DNA from: Amycolatopsis rifamycinica
GTDB lineage: Bacteria > Actinomycetota > Actinomycetes > Mycobacteriales > Pseudonocardiaceae
Length of the DNA stretch: 64,000 bases
Assembly: GCF_000695625.1 (NCBI RefSeq)
Contig: NZ_JMQI01000047.1
Span: 186,001 to 250,000 of the forward strand
Direction of reading: 5' to 3'
Shown: in pieces, positions 40,408-48,284 of the stretch
How the letters are laid out: every line of letters starts with the position of its first letter
Numbering within the stretch: position 1 is the first letter of the stretch
Made by a program: the position numbers and the translations under genes
The notes under the pieces: model-generated
Databases searched by the model: none
Told to the model about the DNA's origin: nothing
The model's input: only the letters and a program-made list of their open reading frames with translations

Positions 40408-40540
40408 GTCGGTGACATCTGGGGCTTCGCCCCAGGTCGGGGGCTTCGCCACCCGAACCCCTGAAAAAATGTCGGTGACATCTGGGGCTTCGCCCCAGGT
40501 CGGGGGCTTCGCCACCCGAACCCCTGAAAAAATGTCGGTG
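40408..40540 (-). repeat. 63-bp tandem duplication of the dispersed hairpin element
   Basis: Two identical 63-bp units (40408-40470, 40471-40533) and the first 7 bases of a third (40534-40540). Each contains GGGGCTTCGCCCC and a second GGGGGCTTCGCCACCCG hairpin and ends CCCCTGAAAAAAT. On the minus strand each unit starts TTTTTTCAGGGGTTCGGGTG, clearly related to the elements at 10678 and 20625. The array ends 12 bp before the LuxR-family gene start, so it lies in that gene's promoter/leader. Confidence 0.9.
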
Positions 40541-40552
40541 GGGTGAGCCACA

Positions 40553-43500
40553 ATGCTCCTCGTGCCCCGACTCGGCTCCGGAATCCCGCTCGTCGCCCGT
40601 ACCCACGAGATGCGGCGGCTCCGCGCCGCCTTCGCCAGGGCCGAACGTGGCGAAGCCGGCGCGGTGCTGCTCTCGGGGGACGCCGGGGTGGGGAAGACCC
40701 GGCTGCTGACCGCGCTCGGCGAGCACGTCGCGGCGTGCGGTGGGCTGGTGCTCACCGGCCGCTGCATCGACGTCCGCGAGGGCGGTCTTCCTTATCTTCC
40801 GTTCGCCGAGGCGCTCGCCCCGCTGGGCAGCGCGACGGACCCGGAGGTCGCCGCCGCGGTGCGGGCCCGGCCCGCGCTCGGGCGGCTGCTGCCGCAGGGC
40901 CCGGGCTTCGAGGAGCCCCGGGCGGCCGAACACCCGCCGATGACCTCCAACGACCGGGAAACCATGGTGCGTCCCCGGCCGGAGCAGGACCTCGGTCAGC
41001 TGCAGTTGTTCGACGCGGTACTGGGGGTGCTGACCGAGATCGCGCAGGCGCGCCCGGTGGTGATCCTCCTGGAGGATCTCCACTGGGCCGACGCCTCGAC
41101 CCGCAACCTGCTGTCCTTCCTGCTCACCCGGCTGCGGGCGCAGCGGCTGCTGGTCGTGGGCAGCTACCGCGAGGAGGACGTGCACCGGCGGCACCCGCTG
41201 CGCGGCGTCCTGGCGGAGCTGGTCCGGCTCGCCACCGTCGAGCGCGTCGACCTGCACCCCTTCGGCGCGGTCGACGCCCGCAAGTTCGTCGAGGCGCTGG
41301 CCGACGAGCCGCTGCCGGCCGACGTCGTGGCCGACATCGTCAGCCGTTCCGAGGGCAACCCGTTCTTCGCCGAGGAGCTGCTCGCCACCAAGACCGAGTG
41401 CAACGACCTGCCCGCCGGGCTGGCCGAGGTGCTGCTGTCCCGGCTCGAGCGGCTCTCGCCGGACGCCCGCCGGGTCGCGCGGGTGATTTCGGTGGCCAAC
41501 GAGCCGGTCATGCACGCCGCCCTCGCCGAAGTCTCCGGGCTGGGGGAGCTGGAACTCGACGAGGCGCTGCGCGAAGCCGTCCAGCACCACGTGCTGGTGG
41601 TGCTTTCGGACGGCTCGTACACGTTCCGGCACGCGTTGCTGCAGGAAGCGGTGTACGGCGACCTGCTGCCGGGGGAGCGGTCACGCACGCACGCGGCGTA
41701 CGCGGCGCGGATCAGGGCGCGGCCCCAGGGCCGCGGGCACGACGCGAAGCTGGCCTACCACTCGATGCAGAGCAGCGACCTCGTCACCGCGCTGCCGGCG
41801 TTGCTGCGCGCGATGGACGAGGCCGAGAAGCTCGGCGCGCCCGGGTCGGCGCTGCAGCACGTCGAGCAGGCGCTGTCCATCTGGGACGCCGTCCCGGCGG
41901 CGGACCGGCCCGACGGGTTCGACGAGCTGAAGCTGCTGTACGAAGCGTCGTACTTCGCCGGGACGTCCGGCGAGCCCGAGCGGGCCGCGGCCTTCGCCCG
42001 CTCCGCCACCCAGGCGCTGACCCCGGACATCCCGAACGACCGGGCCGCGAAGGTGTGGCGGCGGCTGGCGGACGCCCTGCTCGCGCTGGAAGGCACCTTG
42101 GACGAGGCGGTCGCCGCCATCGACCGGGCGTGGGACCTGGTGAAGGACACCGAGCCCAGCTCGGCGCGGGCGTGGGTGCTGGCCAGCCGGGCCGGCTTCC
42201 TGCGGGTCCTCGACCAGCCCGAGGCGGCGCTCGACAGCGCGCTCACCGCGGTCGCCGACGCGCAGGCGGTCGGCGCGGCGGGGGCGGAGGCCTCGGCGCT
42301 GGTCACCCTGGGCACGCTGGCCGACTCACGCGGCGACGCCGCCGAGGCCCGGGAGCGGCTGCGGCAGGCCCAGCGCAAGGCGCGGGACGTGGGCGCGTAC
42401 AACACCGAGATCCGCGCGACCTACTTCCTGGCCCTGAGCCACGACGACCAGGGCGAGTTCGCCGAAGCGCTGGAGCACGCCACGCACGGCGTCGCCCGCG
42501 CCGAGGAAGCCGGGCTGAGCTGGAGCGTCTACGGGCTCGAGCTGCGGGCGCGGCAGCTGATGCTGCGCTACCTGATGGGCGACTGGCCCGACGAGAGCGC
42601 CGGACGCGCGGGGCGCGGGGTGTCCAACGCCGTCGCCGCGCGGATCCTGGCCATCTGGTCGCTGTTCGTCGTCGCCCGCGGCCGGTTCGACGAGGCCGCG
42701 AAGCTCCTGTCCGGGCTGCGGCAGCACTGGACGGCGGACATGCAGATCCCGCTGTCGGCCGGCGGCGCGGGCATCGAGCTGGCGTACTGGCGGGGCGCCC
42801 ACGCCGAAGCCGTGCGCCAGGCCGATGACCTGATCGGCTGGCTGGAGCGGATCGAACCCGGCCTGCTGGCCGGGATCCGGGTGGCCGCGCTCGGCGTGTC
42901 CGCGGCGGCGAAGCTGGCCGCCGACGCCCGCGTCCACGGCGACCCGGCCGCGGCCGAAGCCGCGGTGGCGGCCGGCGAGCGGTTCCTGGCGCACGGCCGG
43001 ATGTGCGCGGTCGTCGGCCAGCCGCGCTCGGGGGCGCTCGGGCCGGAGGGCCGCGCCTGGCTGGCCCGCCTGGAGGCGGCGGCGTCCTGCCTGTCCGGTC
43101 GCGGCGACGCGGAGAAGTGGGCGGCCGCGGCGGAGGCGTTCGGCTACGGCGCGGTGTACGAGCAGGCCATCTGCCGCTGGTACGAAGCCGAAGCCCGTCT
43201 GGCCGCGGACGCCGACGCGGGTGAGGCCCTGGAAGCGGCCCACGCGGTGGCGGTCCGGCTCGGCGCGCTCCCGCTGCGCGACGCCGTCCGCGACCTCGCG
43301 CACCGCGCCCGCGTCGAGCTGGCCGGCGTCGAACCCGCGGCCCCGGCCCGCACGGTCACCGACCCGCTGACCGACCGCGAGCGCGACGTCCTCGAGCGCG
43401 TCGCCCTGGGCCGCACGAACCGCCAGGTCGGCGAAGAGCTCTACATCAGCGAAAAAACGGTGAGCGTGCACCTTTCCCGCGTCATGGCCAAACTGGGCGC

Positions 43501-43567
43501 CAGCCGCCGCGCGGAAGCAGTCGCGATCGCCTACGACCGAGGCCTCCTCACCGCCCCCACCGCGTGA
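40553..43567 (+). CDS. Large ATP-binding LuxR-family regulator (LAL)
   Basis: 1004-residue regulator. An N-terminal AAA/NTPase module: Walker A SGDAGVGKT (residues 41-49), Walker B VVILLEDLHWAD, and NPFFAEELLA further on. The middle part (about 400-900) is TPR-like helical repeats. The C-terminal LuxR HTH (about 935-1000) reads LTDRERDVLERVALGRTNRQ and ISEKTVSVHLSRVMAKLGAS. LALs usually activate transcription on binding an inducer. No adjacent pathway identifies its targets. ATG 40553 is preceded by GGTGGGGTGAG from the repeat array. Its stop TGA (43565-43567) is the first base triplet of an inverted repeat array. Confidence 0.88.
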   Translation: MLLVPRLGSGIPLVARTHEMRRLRAAFARAERGEAGAVLLSGDAGVGKTRLLTALGEHVAACGGLVLTGRCIDVREGGLPYLPFAEALAPLGSATDPEVAAAVRARPALGRLLPQGPGFEEPRAAEHPPMTSNDRETMVRPRPEQDLGQLQLFDAVLGVLTEIAQARPVVILLEDLHWADASTRNLLSFLLTRLRAQRLLVVGSYREEDVHRRHPLRGVLAELVRLATVERVDLHPFGAVDARKFVEALADEPLPADVVADIVSRSEGNPFFAEELLATKTECNDLPAGLAEVLLSRLERLSPDARRVARVISVANEPVMHAALAEVSGLGELELDEALREAVQHHVLVVLSDGSYTFRHALLQEAVYGDLLPGERSRTHAAYAARIRARPQGRGHDAKLAYHSMQSSDLVTALPALLRAMDEAEKLGAPGSALQHVEQALSIWDAVPAADRPDGFDELKLLYEASYFAGTSGEPERAAAFARSATQALTPDIPNDRAAKVWRRLADALLALEGTLDEAVAAIDRAWDLVKDTEPSSARAWVLASRAGFLRVLDQPEAALDSALTAVADAQAVGAAGAEASALVTLGTLADSRGDAAEARERLRQAQRKARDVGAYNTEIRATYFLALSHDDQGEFAEALEHATHGVARAEEAGLSWSVYGLELRARQLMLRYLMGDWPDESAGRAGRGVSNAVAARILAIWSLFVVARGRFDEAAKLLSGLRQHWTADMQIPLSAGGAGIELAYWRGAHAEAVRQADDLIGWLERIEPGLLAGIRVAALGVSAAAKLAADARVHGDPAAAEAAVAAGERFLAHGRMCAVVGQPRSGALGPEGRAWLARLEAAASCLSGRGDAEKWAAAAEAFGYGAVYEQAICRWYEAEARLAADADAGEALEAAHAVAVRLGALPLRDAVRDLAHRARVELAGVEPAAPARTVTDPLTDRERDVLERVALGRTNRQVGEELYISEKTVSVHLSRVMAKLGASRRAEAVAIAYDRGLLTAPTA

Positions 43568-43711
43568 TCAGCAGGTCAACTCACGTGATCCAGAGGTCGA
43601 CACGCGTGATTGAAGGGTCGACACGGCTGAGCCTGTGGGGTTCGCCGTGTCGACCCTCGAATCACGAGTGCTGACCCTTCAATCACGCGTGCTGACCCTT
43701 TGATCACGTCA
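43565..43711. repeat. Iterated 21-bp inverted repeat array, locus A
   Basis: Three 21-bp units in one orientation (TGATCAGCAGG..., TGATCCAGAGG..., TGATTGAAGGG..., each ending near GTCGACACG or a variant), a central GC-rich loop around 43628-43644, then three units in reverse complement (GTGTCGACCCT..., GTGCTGACCCTTCAATCACG, GTGCTGACCCTTTGATCACG). The whole can fold into one stem of about 60 bp. It starts in the stop codon of the LuxR gene and ends in the stop codon of the convergent aldehyde dehydrogenase gene. Confidence 0.85.
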
Positions 43712-45319
43712 GCGGGGGAGGCGGCGGAGGGCTTTGAGGCCGAACGTCATGCCTCGGGACCACAGCGAGCCGGGGACCGCGCGCGGGGGACGCAGGGCCA
43801 GGCCGCGCTGGAGCGCGATCGACTGGGACTCCGTGTACTTCAGCAGGCCTTCGGCGCCGTTGCGGCGGCCGACGCCCGAGTCCTTCATCCCGCCCATCGG
43901 GACGCCGACGCTGCCGAACGTCGCCGCGTAACCCTCGTTGACGTTGACCGTCCCGGCCTTCAGCCGGGCCGCGACCTCCCAGCCCGCTCGGCCGTTGCGG
44001 GACCAGACGCTGGCGTTGAGCCCGAACGGCGTGTCGTTGGCCCGCTCGATCGCGTCGGTGACGTCGGTGTAGCCGTAGATCGACACGACCGGCCCGAACG
44101 TCTCCTCCGCGAACGGCCGCATCTCCGGGGTGACGCCGGACAGCACCGTCGGCTCGTAGAACAGCGGGCCGAGGTCGGGCCGCGCGCGGCCGCCGGTGAG
44201 CACCGACGCGCCCTTCGCGCGGGCGTCCTCGACGTGCGCCGACACCGTGGCGAGCTGCTCCTCCGACGTCAGGGAGCCCATCTGGGCGTGGTAGTCGAGC
44301 GCGCCGCCGAGCCGCAACGCCGCCGTCCGCGCCACGAACGCGCGGGTGAACTCGTCGCGGATGTCCTCGTGGACGTAGATCCGCTCGACCGACACGCACA
44401 GCTGCCCGGCCGAGGAAAAGCACGCCGTCACCGCGCCCGTCGCCGCCTTCGCGACGTCGGCGTCGGGCAGCACGATCATCGGGTTCTTGCCGCCGAGCTC
44501 CAGCGAGTACGACGTCAGCCGCTTCGCCACCTGGCCGGCCAGCTCCTTGCCGGTCGGCGTCGAGCCGGTGAAGCAGAGGTAGTCCGACTCCTCGACCAGC
44601 GCGGTGCCGATCTTCGAGCCGCGGCCGAGCACGATCTGCCAGGTGCCGGCGGGCAGCCCGGCCTCCTCGGCGAGCTCGTGCAGCCACAGCGCCGAAAGCG
44701 CGGTCTGGTTGTCCGGCTTCTGCACGACGGCGTTCCCCGCGGCCAGCGCCGGCAGGACGTCCATCGCCGTCAGGGCCAGCGGGTAGTTCCACGGCGAGAT
44801 GATCCCGACGACGCCCTTGGGGTGGCGGATCTCGCCCGCGCGGGTCAGGCCGGGGATGACACCGGCGACGCGGCGCGGGGCGAGGAACTTCGCCGCGTGC
44901 CTGCCGTAGTAGGCGGCGACCAGCGCGGTCGCGCTGACCTCGTCGAACGCGTCGAGCCGCGCCTTGCCCGCCTCGACCTGGACCAGGTCGAGCACCTCGT
45001 CCTGGCGGGCGAGCACCAGGTCGTGCAGGCGGGTGAGGACGCGGGCGCGCTCGGCGGGGGAGCGGTCCGCCCACGCGCGCTGGGCCGTCCGGGCGCCGGC
45101 GAACACCGCGCGGACGTCGGCGTCGGTGGCCTGGGGCAGCGTCGCGATCGGCAGCCCGGTGAAGGGCGCCCGCATCCGGACCGGGGCCGAGTCGGCGCCG
45201 CCGGTCACGCGGGCGACGAGCTGGGCCGCCCGCGCCGAGCCCGGCGCCCCGGCGACGCCGCCGACGGTCGGCGGCAGCGAGGTGTCTTCGACGGCGTTCA
45301 CGGGGGTCGTGCTGGTCAT
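43709..45319 (-). CDS. gabD2: Succinic-semialdehyde-type aldehyde dehydrogenase (GabD2-like)
   Basis: 536-residue NAD(P)-dependent aldehyde dehydrogenase. Motifs: GVVGIISPWNYPLALTAMD, cofactor region NAVVQKPDNQTALSALW, catalytic Glu in SYSLELGGKNPMIVLP, nucleophile Cys in CFSSAGQLCVSVERIYV, EETFGPVVSIYGY and PMGGMKDSGVGRRNG. The acidic and long N-terminal region and overall pattern fit the actinobacterial GabD2 succinate-semialdehyde dehydrogenase group (last step of the GABA shunt), though other aldehydes are possible. ATG 45319. Two TACCGnCG-type sites lie 45-72 bp upstream. Its stop codon is part of repeat locus A. Confidence 0.85.
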   Translation of the reverse strand: MTSTTPVNAVEDTSLPPTVGGVAGAPGSARAAQLVARVTGGADSAPVRMRAPFTGLPIATLPQATDADVRAVFAGARTAQRAWADRSPAERARVLTRLHDLVLARQDEVLDLVQVEAGKARLDAFDEVSATALVAAYYGRHAAKFLAPRRVAGVIPGLTRAGEIRHPKGVVGIISPWNYPLALTAMDVLPALAAGNAVVQKPDNQTALSALWLHELAEEAGLPAGTWQIVLGRGSKIGTALVEESDYLCFTGSTPTGKELAGQVAKRLTSYSLELGGKNPMIVLPDADVAKAATGAVTACFSSAGQLCVSVERIYVHEDIRDEFTRAFVARTAALRLGGALDYHAQMGSLTSEEQLATVSAHVEDARAKGASVLTGGRARPDLGPLFYEPTVLSGVTPEMRPFAEETFGPVVSIYGYTDVTDAIERANDTPFGLNASVWSRNGRAGWEVAARLKAGTVNVNEGYAATFGSVGVPMGGMKDSGVGRRNGAEGLLKYTESQSIALQRGLALRPPRAVPGSLWSRGMTFGLKALRRLPR

Positions 45320-45363
45320 GACGTCTCCGTTCCGGCGGAGTCCGCGCGACGTCGCGCGGGGGT

Positions 45364-45391
45364 TACCGACGAGTACACCATACCGTCGGTA
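45364..45391. promoter_or_regulatory. Putative operator upstream of aldehyde dehydrogenase
   Basis: TACCGAC (45364-45370) and GTCGGTA (45385-45391) are inverted 7-bp arms; the right part TACCGTCGGTA (45381-45391) is itself a palindrome and the left TACCGACGAGTA a partial copy. The layout suggests two TetR-type binding sites in the promoter. The regulator is not adjacent. Confidence 0.45.
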
Positions 45392-45422
45392 CGTCAGATG
45401 TCCAGCCTGATATGAATAAGAT

Positions 45423-46316
45423 TCACGTATTGGGCGGGTGCAGCGGCGGGAGCTGGTAGTTCGGCTCGGTCGGGTCCTGCTGCGCGGGATGCCGCTGGGC
45501 CTGCGTCACGCCGCCGTAGGGATCGTCGGGTTGCTGTGCGGGGAACGGCTGCGACGCCGGAGCGCCGTACGCGGGCGGCGGCTGCGGGCCGGTCTGCGGC
45601 GCCTGCGCCGGGAACGGTTGCGACGCCGGATATCCCGGGTGAGGCTGCGCGTACTGCTGGGGCGGCCCCGGGTACGGCCGTGACGGCTGCTGGTACGGCC
45701 CCGGTGGCGGCCCGGCCGGGGCCGCGGCGGGTTCCCGCCGCCCGGCGAGCGCCGCGGACACCAGTGCAAGCAGGGCGACGACCCCGCCGCCGACCAGCAG
45801 CCAGAACCCGATCCCGGTCGTGTAGTGGGACTTGATCGTCCCTTCGTCGGTCTCGTAGCTCAAGGTGGCCGAGACGTCCATGCCGAGCATCCAGACCGCC
45901 GCGGTCACCCCGGCGGCGCCGGCCACCAGGGCCGTCCGGGCACCCGAGCGCACGCCGGGTCCGGCCGAGCGGCGCGCGCCGGCGAACGCCAGCCCGGCAC
46001 CGGCCAGCAGGACGACCGAGGCGGCCGTGAGCGGGATGCCGTACCGGGCGACGTGGGTCTGGTCGTAGAACTTCTTCGCCTCCTCGCCGGGTTCGACGGC
46101 GAACGAGCGCGACCAGGCGCTGATCGTCTGGCTGCTTTCCGTCTTGCCGTTCACCACCTGCTCGAACGACGTCTGCGGCAGGAAGGACCCGGCGATCACC
46201 AGCGCCGCGGCGAGCACGCCGAGGATCCCGGCGAACAGCCGGAACAGGGCCCCCGGGTCGGCCGGCGGCGGAGTGGGCGGCGGGCCGTAGGAGTACGGAT
46301 ACGGGGCGGCGGTCAT
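45423..46316 (-). CDS. Membrane protein with Pro/Gln-rich cytoplasmic tail
   Basis: 297 residues from ATG 46316 (GGGGAG 7 nt upstream). Four predicted membrane segments: FRLFAGILGVLAAALVIAGS, LTAASVVLLAGAGLAFAGAR, TALVAGAAGVTAAVWMLGM and GIGFWLLVGGGVVALLALVS, with two extracellular loops (one with SFEQVVNGKTESSQTISAWS). The last 95 residues are Pro/Gln/Tyr-rich with repeated SQPFPAQ and YGAP elements, a tail style common in actinobacterial membrane proteins and FHA/kinase partners. Function unknown. Convergence with none; it follows the aldehyde dehydrogenase promoter region. Confidence 0.75.
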   Translation of the reverse strand: MTAAPYPYSYGPPPTPPPADPGALFRLFAGILGVLAAALVIAGSFLPQTSFEQVVNGKTESSQTISAWSRSFAVEPGEEAKKFYDQTHVARYGIPLTAASVVLLAGAGLAFAGARRSAGPGVRSGARTALVAGAAGVTAAVWMLGMDVSATLSYETDEGTIKSHYTTGIGFWLLVGGGVVALLALVSAALAGRREPAAAPAGPPPGPYQQPSRPYPGPPQQYAQPHPGYPASQPFPAQAPQTGPQPPPAYGAPASQPFPAQQPDDPYGGVTQAQRHPAQQDPTEPNYQLPPLHPPNT

Positions 46317-46399
46317 CGGAACTCCCCTCGTCGGAGGGATTGGACCACGAAATCCGCCTGCGGGATAAGGGGCAAAGCACCCTGGCGGCGCCGCGCTGG

Positions 46400-47017
46400 T
46401 CAGCTCGGCGCAGTGGCGGCGTCCTGGTAGAGCAGAACGGCGATGCGCTTCCACTCCTCGAGCAGCTGCCGCCGCCGGTTCGGGTCGCCGCCGAGCTCGG
46501 CGTCCAAGGCCAGCCCGCGGGTGAGGTTCACGGTGAGCCAGAACAGCATCTCCGCGCGTTCCGGCGGGAGTTCGCCGGCGACCTGGGTGACGTGCTCGAG
46601 CGTGGCGCGGCCGAGCGCCCGGTCGACCGGGCGGATGGCCGCGCGCAGTTCGGCGTCGGTGCGGGCGGCGACCCACAGCTCGGTGACGGCCGTGGAGAGC
46701 GTGCCGGAGTACCCGGCCCACAGCAGGTCGATCGCCGCGGCGACGCCGGTGCCGCCGCTGGGCAGGTCGTCGAGCGAGGCCGCGAGCTGACGGCGCAGCT
46801 TCGTCGTCAGGTGCTCGACCGCGGCCGCCATCAACTCGGCCTTCGCGGTGAAGTGGTGCTGGACCGCGCCTTTCGACACCCTCGCGCGGGCGCAGATCTC
46901 CTGCACTGACGTGCGCGCGTAGCCGACCTCGACCAGGCAGTCGATGGTGGCGTCGAGCAGTGCCGTGCGGGTCTGTTCCCGGCGCTGCGCCTGGGTCCGG
47001 TGCGCCGTCTCGGTCAC
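46400..47017 (-). CDS. TetR family regulator of fatty-acid-type catabolism
   Basis: 205-residue TetR regulator from ATG 47017: TALLDATIDCLVEVGYARTS then HTH VQEICARARVSKGAVQHHFTAKAEL (in parts). The C-terminal domain is helical with MLFWLTVNLTRGLALDAELG. It is divergent from the acyl-CoA dehydrogenase and racemase genes and an operator-like palindrome (47045-47064) lies between, so it most likely represses that pair and itself. The ligand is presumably an acyl-CoA, by analogy. Confidence 0.84.
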   Translation of the reverse strand: MTETAHRTQAQRREQTRTALLDATIDCLVEVGYARTSVQEICARARVSKGAVQHHFTAKAELMAAAVEHLTTKLRRQLAASLDDLPSGGTGVAAAIDLLWAGYSGTLSTAVTELWVAARTDAELRAAIRPVDRALGRATLEHVTQVAGELPPERAEMLFWLTVNLTRGLALDAELGGDPNRRRQLLEEWKRIAVLLYQDAATAPS

Positions 47018-47044
47018 CGCGGCCTCCCTGCTTTACCTACCGGA

Positions 47045-47064
47045 CGGAATGGATGTACATTCCG
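47045..47064. promoter_or_regulatory. TetR-type operator between regulator and acyl-CoA dehydrogenase
   Basis: Arms CGGAATG (47045-47051) and CATTCCG (47058-47064) are exact inverted repeats separated by GATGTA. Located 28 bp upstream of the TetR start and 58 bp upstream of the acyl-CoA dehydrogenase start. The size fits a TetR dimer site. Confidence 0.65.
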
Positions 47065-47121
47065 ATTAGAACTTACATGCCGATCGTCATGTTTGCCAGT
47101 ACCGTCAGCAGGAGGGGTCCC

Positions 47122-48273
47122 GTGCCACTGCAACTGCCGAAGAGCTCGTGGAGCACGACCGAGCTCGATGACCTCCGCGAGCTCGCGCGGTCCTTCCTGC
47201 AGAAGGAAGCCGTCCCGCACCAGGAACGCTGGGCGGCGGAGAAAAAGGTCGACCGCGAGCTGTGGACGAAGGCGGGTGACGTCGGCCTGCTCTGCCTGTC
47301 CATCCCCGAGGAGTACGGCGGGGGCGGCGGCACCTTCGCCCACGAAGCCGTCCTCTACGAGGAGCAGGCCCGGGCCGGCGACAGCGCGTGGGGTGTCACC
47401 GTCCACAACGGAATCGTCGCGCACTACCTGCTCGCCTACGCCTCGGAAGAGAAGAAGCGCGAGTGGCTGCCGAAGCTGGCCAGCGGCGAGCTGGTCGGCG
47501 CGATCGCGATGACCGAACCCGGCACCGGCTCCGACCTGCAGGGCATCAAGACGCGCGCGGTCCGCGACGGCGACCACTACGTGATCAACGGCGCCAAGAC
47601 CTTCATCACCAACGGGTTCCACGCCGGCCTCGTCGTCGTCGCGGTGAAGACCGACCCGGACGCGGGCGCGCAGGGCGTCTCGCTGATCGTGGTCGAGACC
47701 GACACGCCGGGCTTCCGCCGCGGCCGCGTCCTCGACAAGGTCGGGCTCAAGGGCCAGGACACCGCCGAGCTGTTCTTCGACGACGTCCGGGTGCCGGTCG
47801 GCAACCTGCTCGGCGACGCCGAGGGCCAGGGCTTCTTCCAGCTCATGCTGCAGCTGCCCCAGGAACGGCTGATCATCGCCGTCACCGCGGTGGCCGGGCT
47901 CGAGGCGGCCGTCGACCTCACGCTGGAGTACACCAAGGAGCGCACGGCGTTCGGCCGGCCGATCTTCTCCTTCCAGAACACCAAGTTCACCCTCGCCGAG
48001 GCGGCCACCGAAGCCGCCGTCGCCCGGGCGTTCCTCGACCAGTGCATCGAACGCCACCTCAAGGGGGAGCTCGACGTGCAGGGCGCGGCGATGGCAAAGC
48101 TGTGGACCACCGAGCGCGTCAACAAGGTGATCGACGACTGCGTGCAGCTCTTCGGCGGCTACGGCTACATGACCGAGTACCCGATCGCGCGGGCATGGGC
48201 CGACGTCCGGATTTCGCGGATCTTCGGTGGCACCAGCGAAATCATGAAGGAAATCATCTCCCGCTCGCTCTGA
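47122..48273 (+). CDS. Acyl-CoA dehydrogenase, long-chain type
   Basis: 383 residues from GTG 47122 (GGAGGGG 5 nt upstream). Flavoprotein signatures: AIAMTEPGTGSDLQGIKT, VINGAKTFITNGFHAGLVVV, KVGLKGQDTAELFFDDVRVP, QLFGGYGYMTEYPIARAWAD. The segment IFGGTSEIMKEII has Gly where medium-chain enzymes carry the catalytic Glu (YEGT), as in long-chain and isovaleryl types, whose base is in an earlier helix (here probably near the LEAAVDLTLEYTKER segment). It oxidises acyl-CoA to trans-2-enoyl-CoA with FAD. Followed after 11 bp by an alpha-methylacyl-CoA racemase gene, so branched-chain substrates are likely. Confidence 0.87.
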   Translation: MPLQLPKSSWSTTELDDLRELARSFLQKEAVPHQERWAAEKKVDRELWTKAGDVGLLCLSIPEEYGGGGGTFAHEAVLYEEQARAGDSAWGVTVHNGIVAHYLLAYASEEKKREWLPKLASGELVGAIAMTEPGTGSDLQGIKTRAVRDGDHYVINGAKTFITNGFHAGLVVVAVKTDPDAGAQGVSLIVVETDTPGFRRGRVLDKVGLKGQDTAELFFDDVRVPVGNLLGDAEGQGFFQLMLQLPQERLIIAVTAVAGLEAAVDLTLEYTKERTAFGRPIFSFQNTKFTLAEAATEAAVARAFLDQCIERHLKGELDVQGAAMAKLWTTERVNKVIDDCVQLFGGYGYMTEYPIARAWADVRISRIFGGTSEIMKEIISRSL

Positions 48274-48284
48274 AAGGACCCGTT

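Noticed and set aside
43565-43711. Repeat locus A as a possible CRISPR array
   Set aside because: Units are contiguous 21-mers without unique spacers and occur in both orientations; no cas genes nearby.
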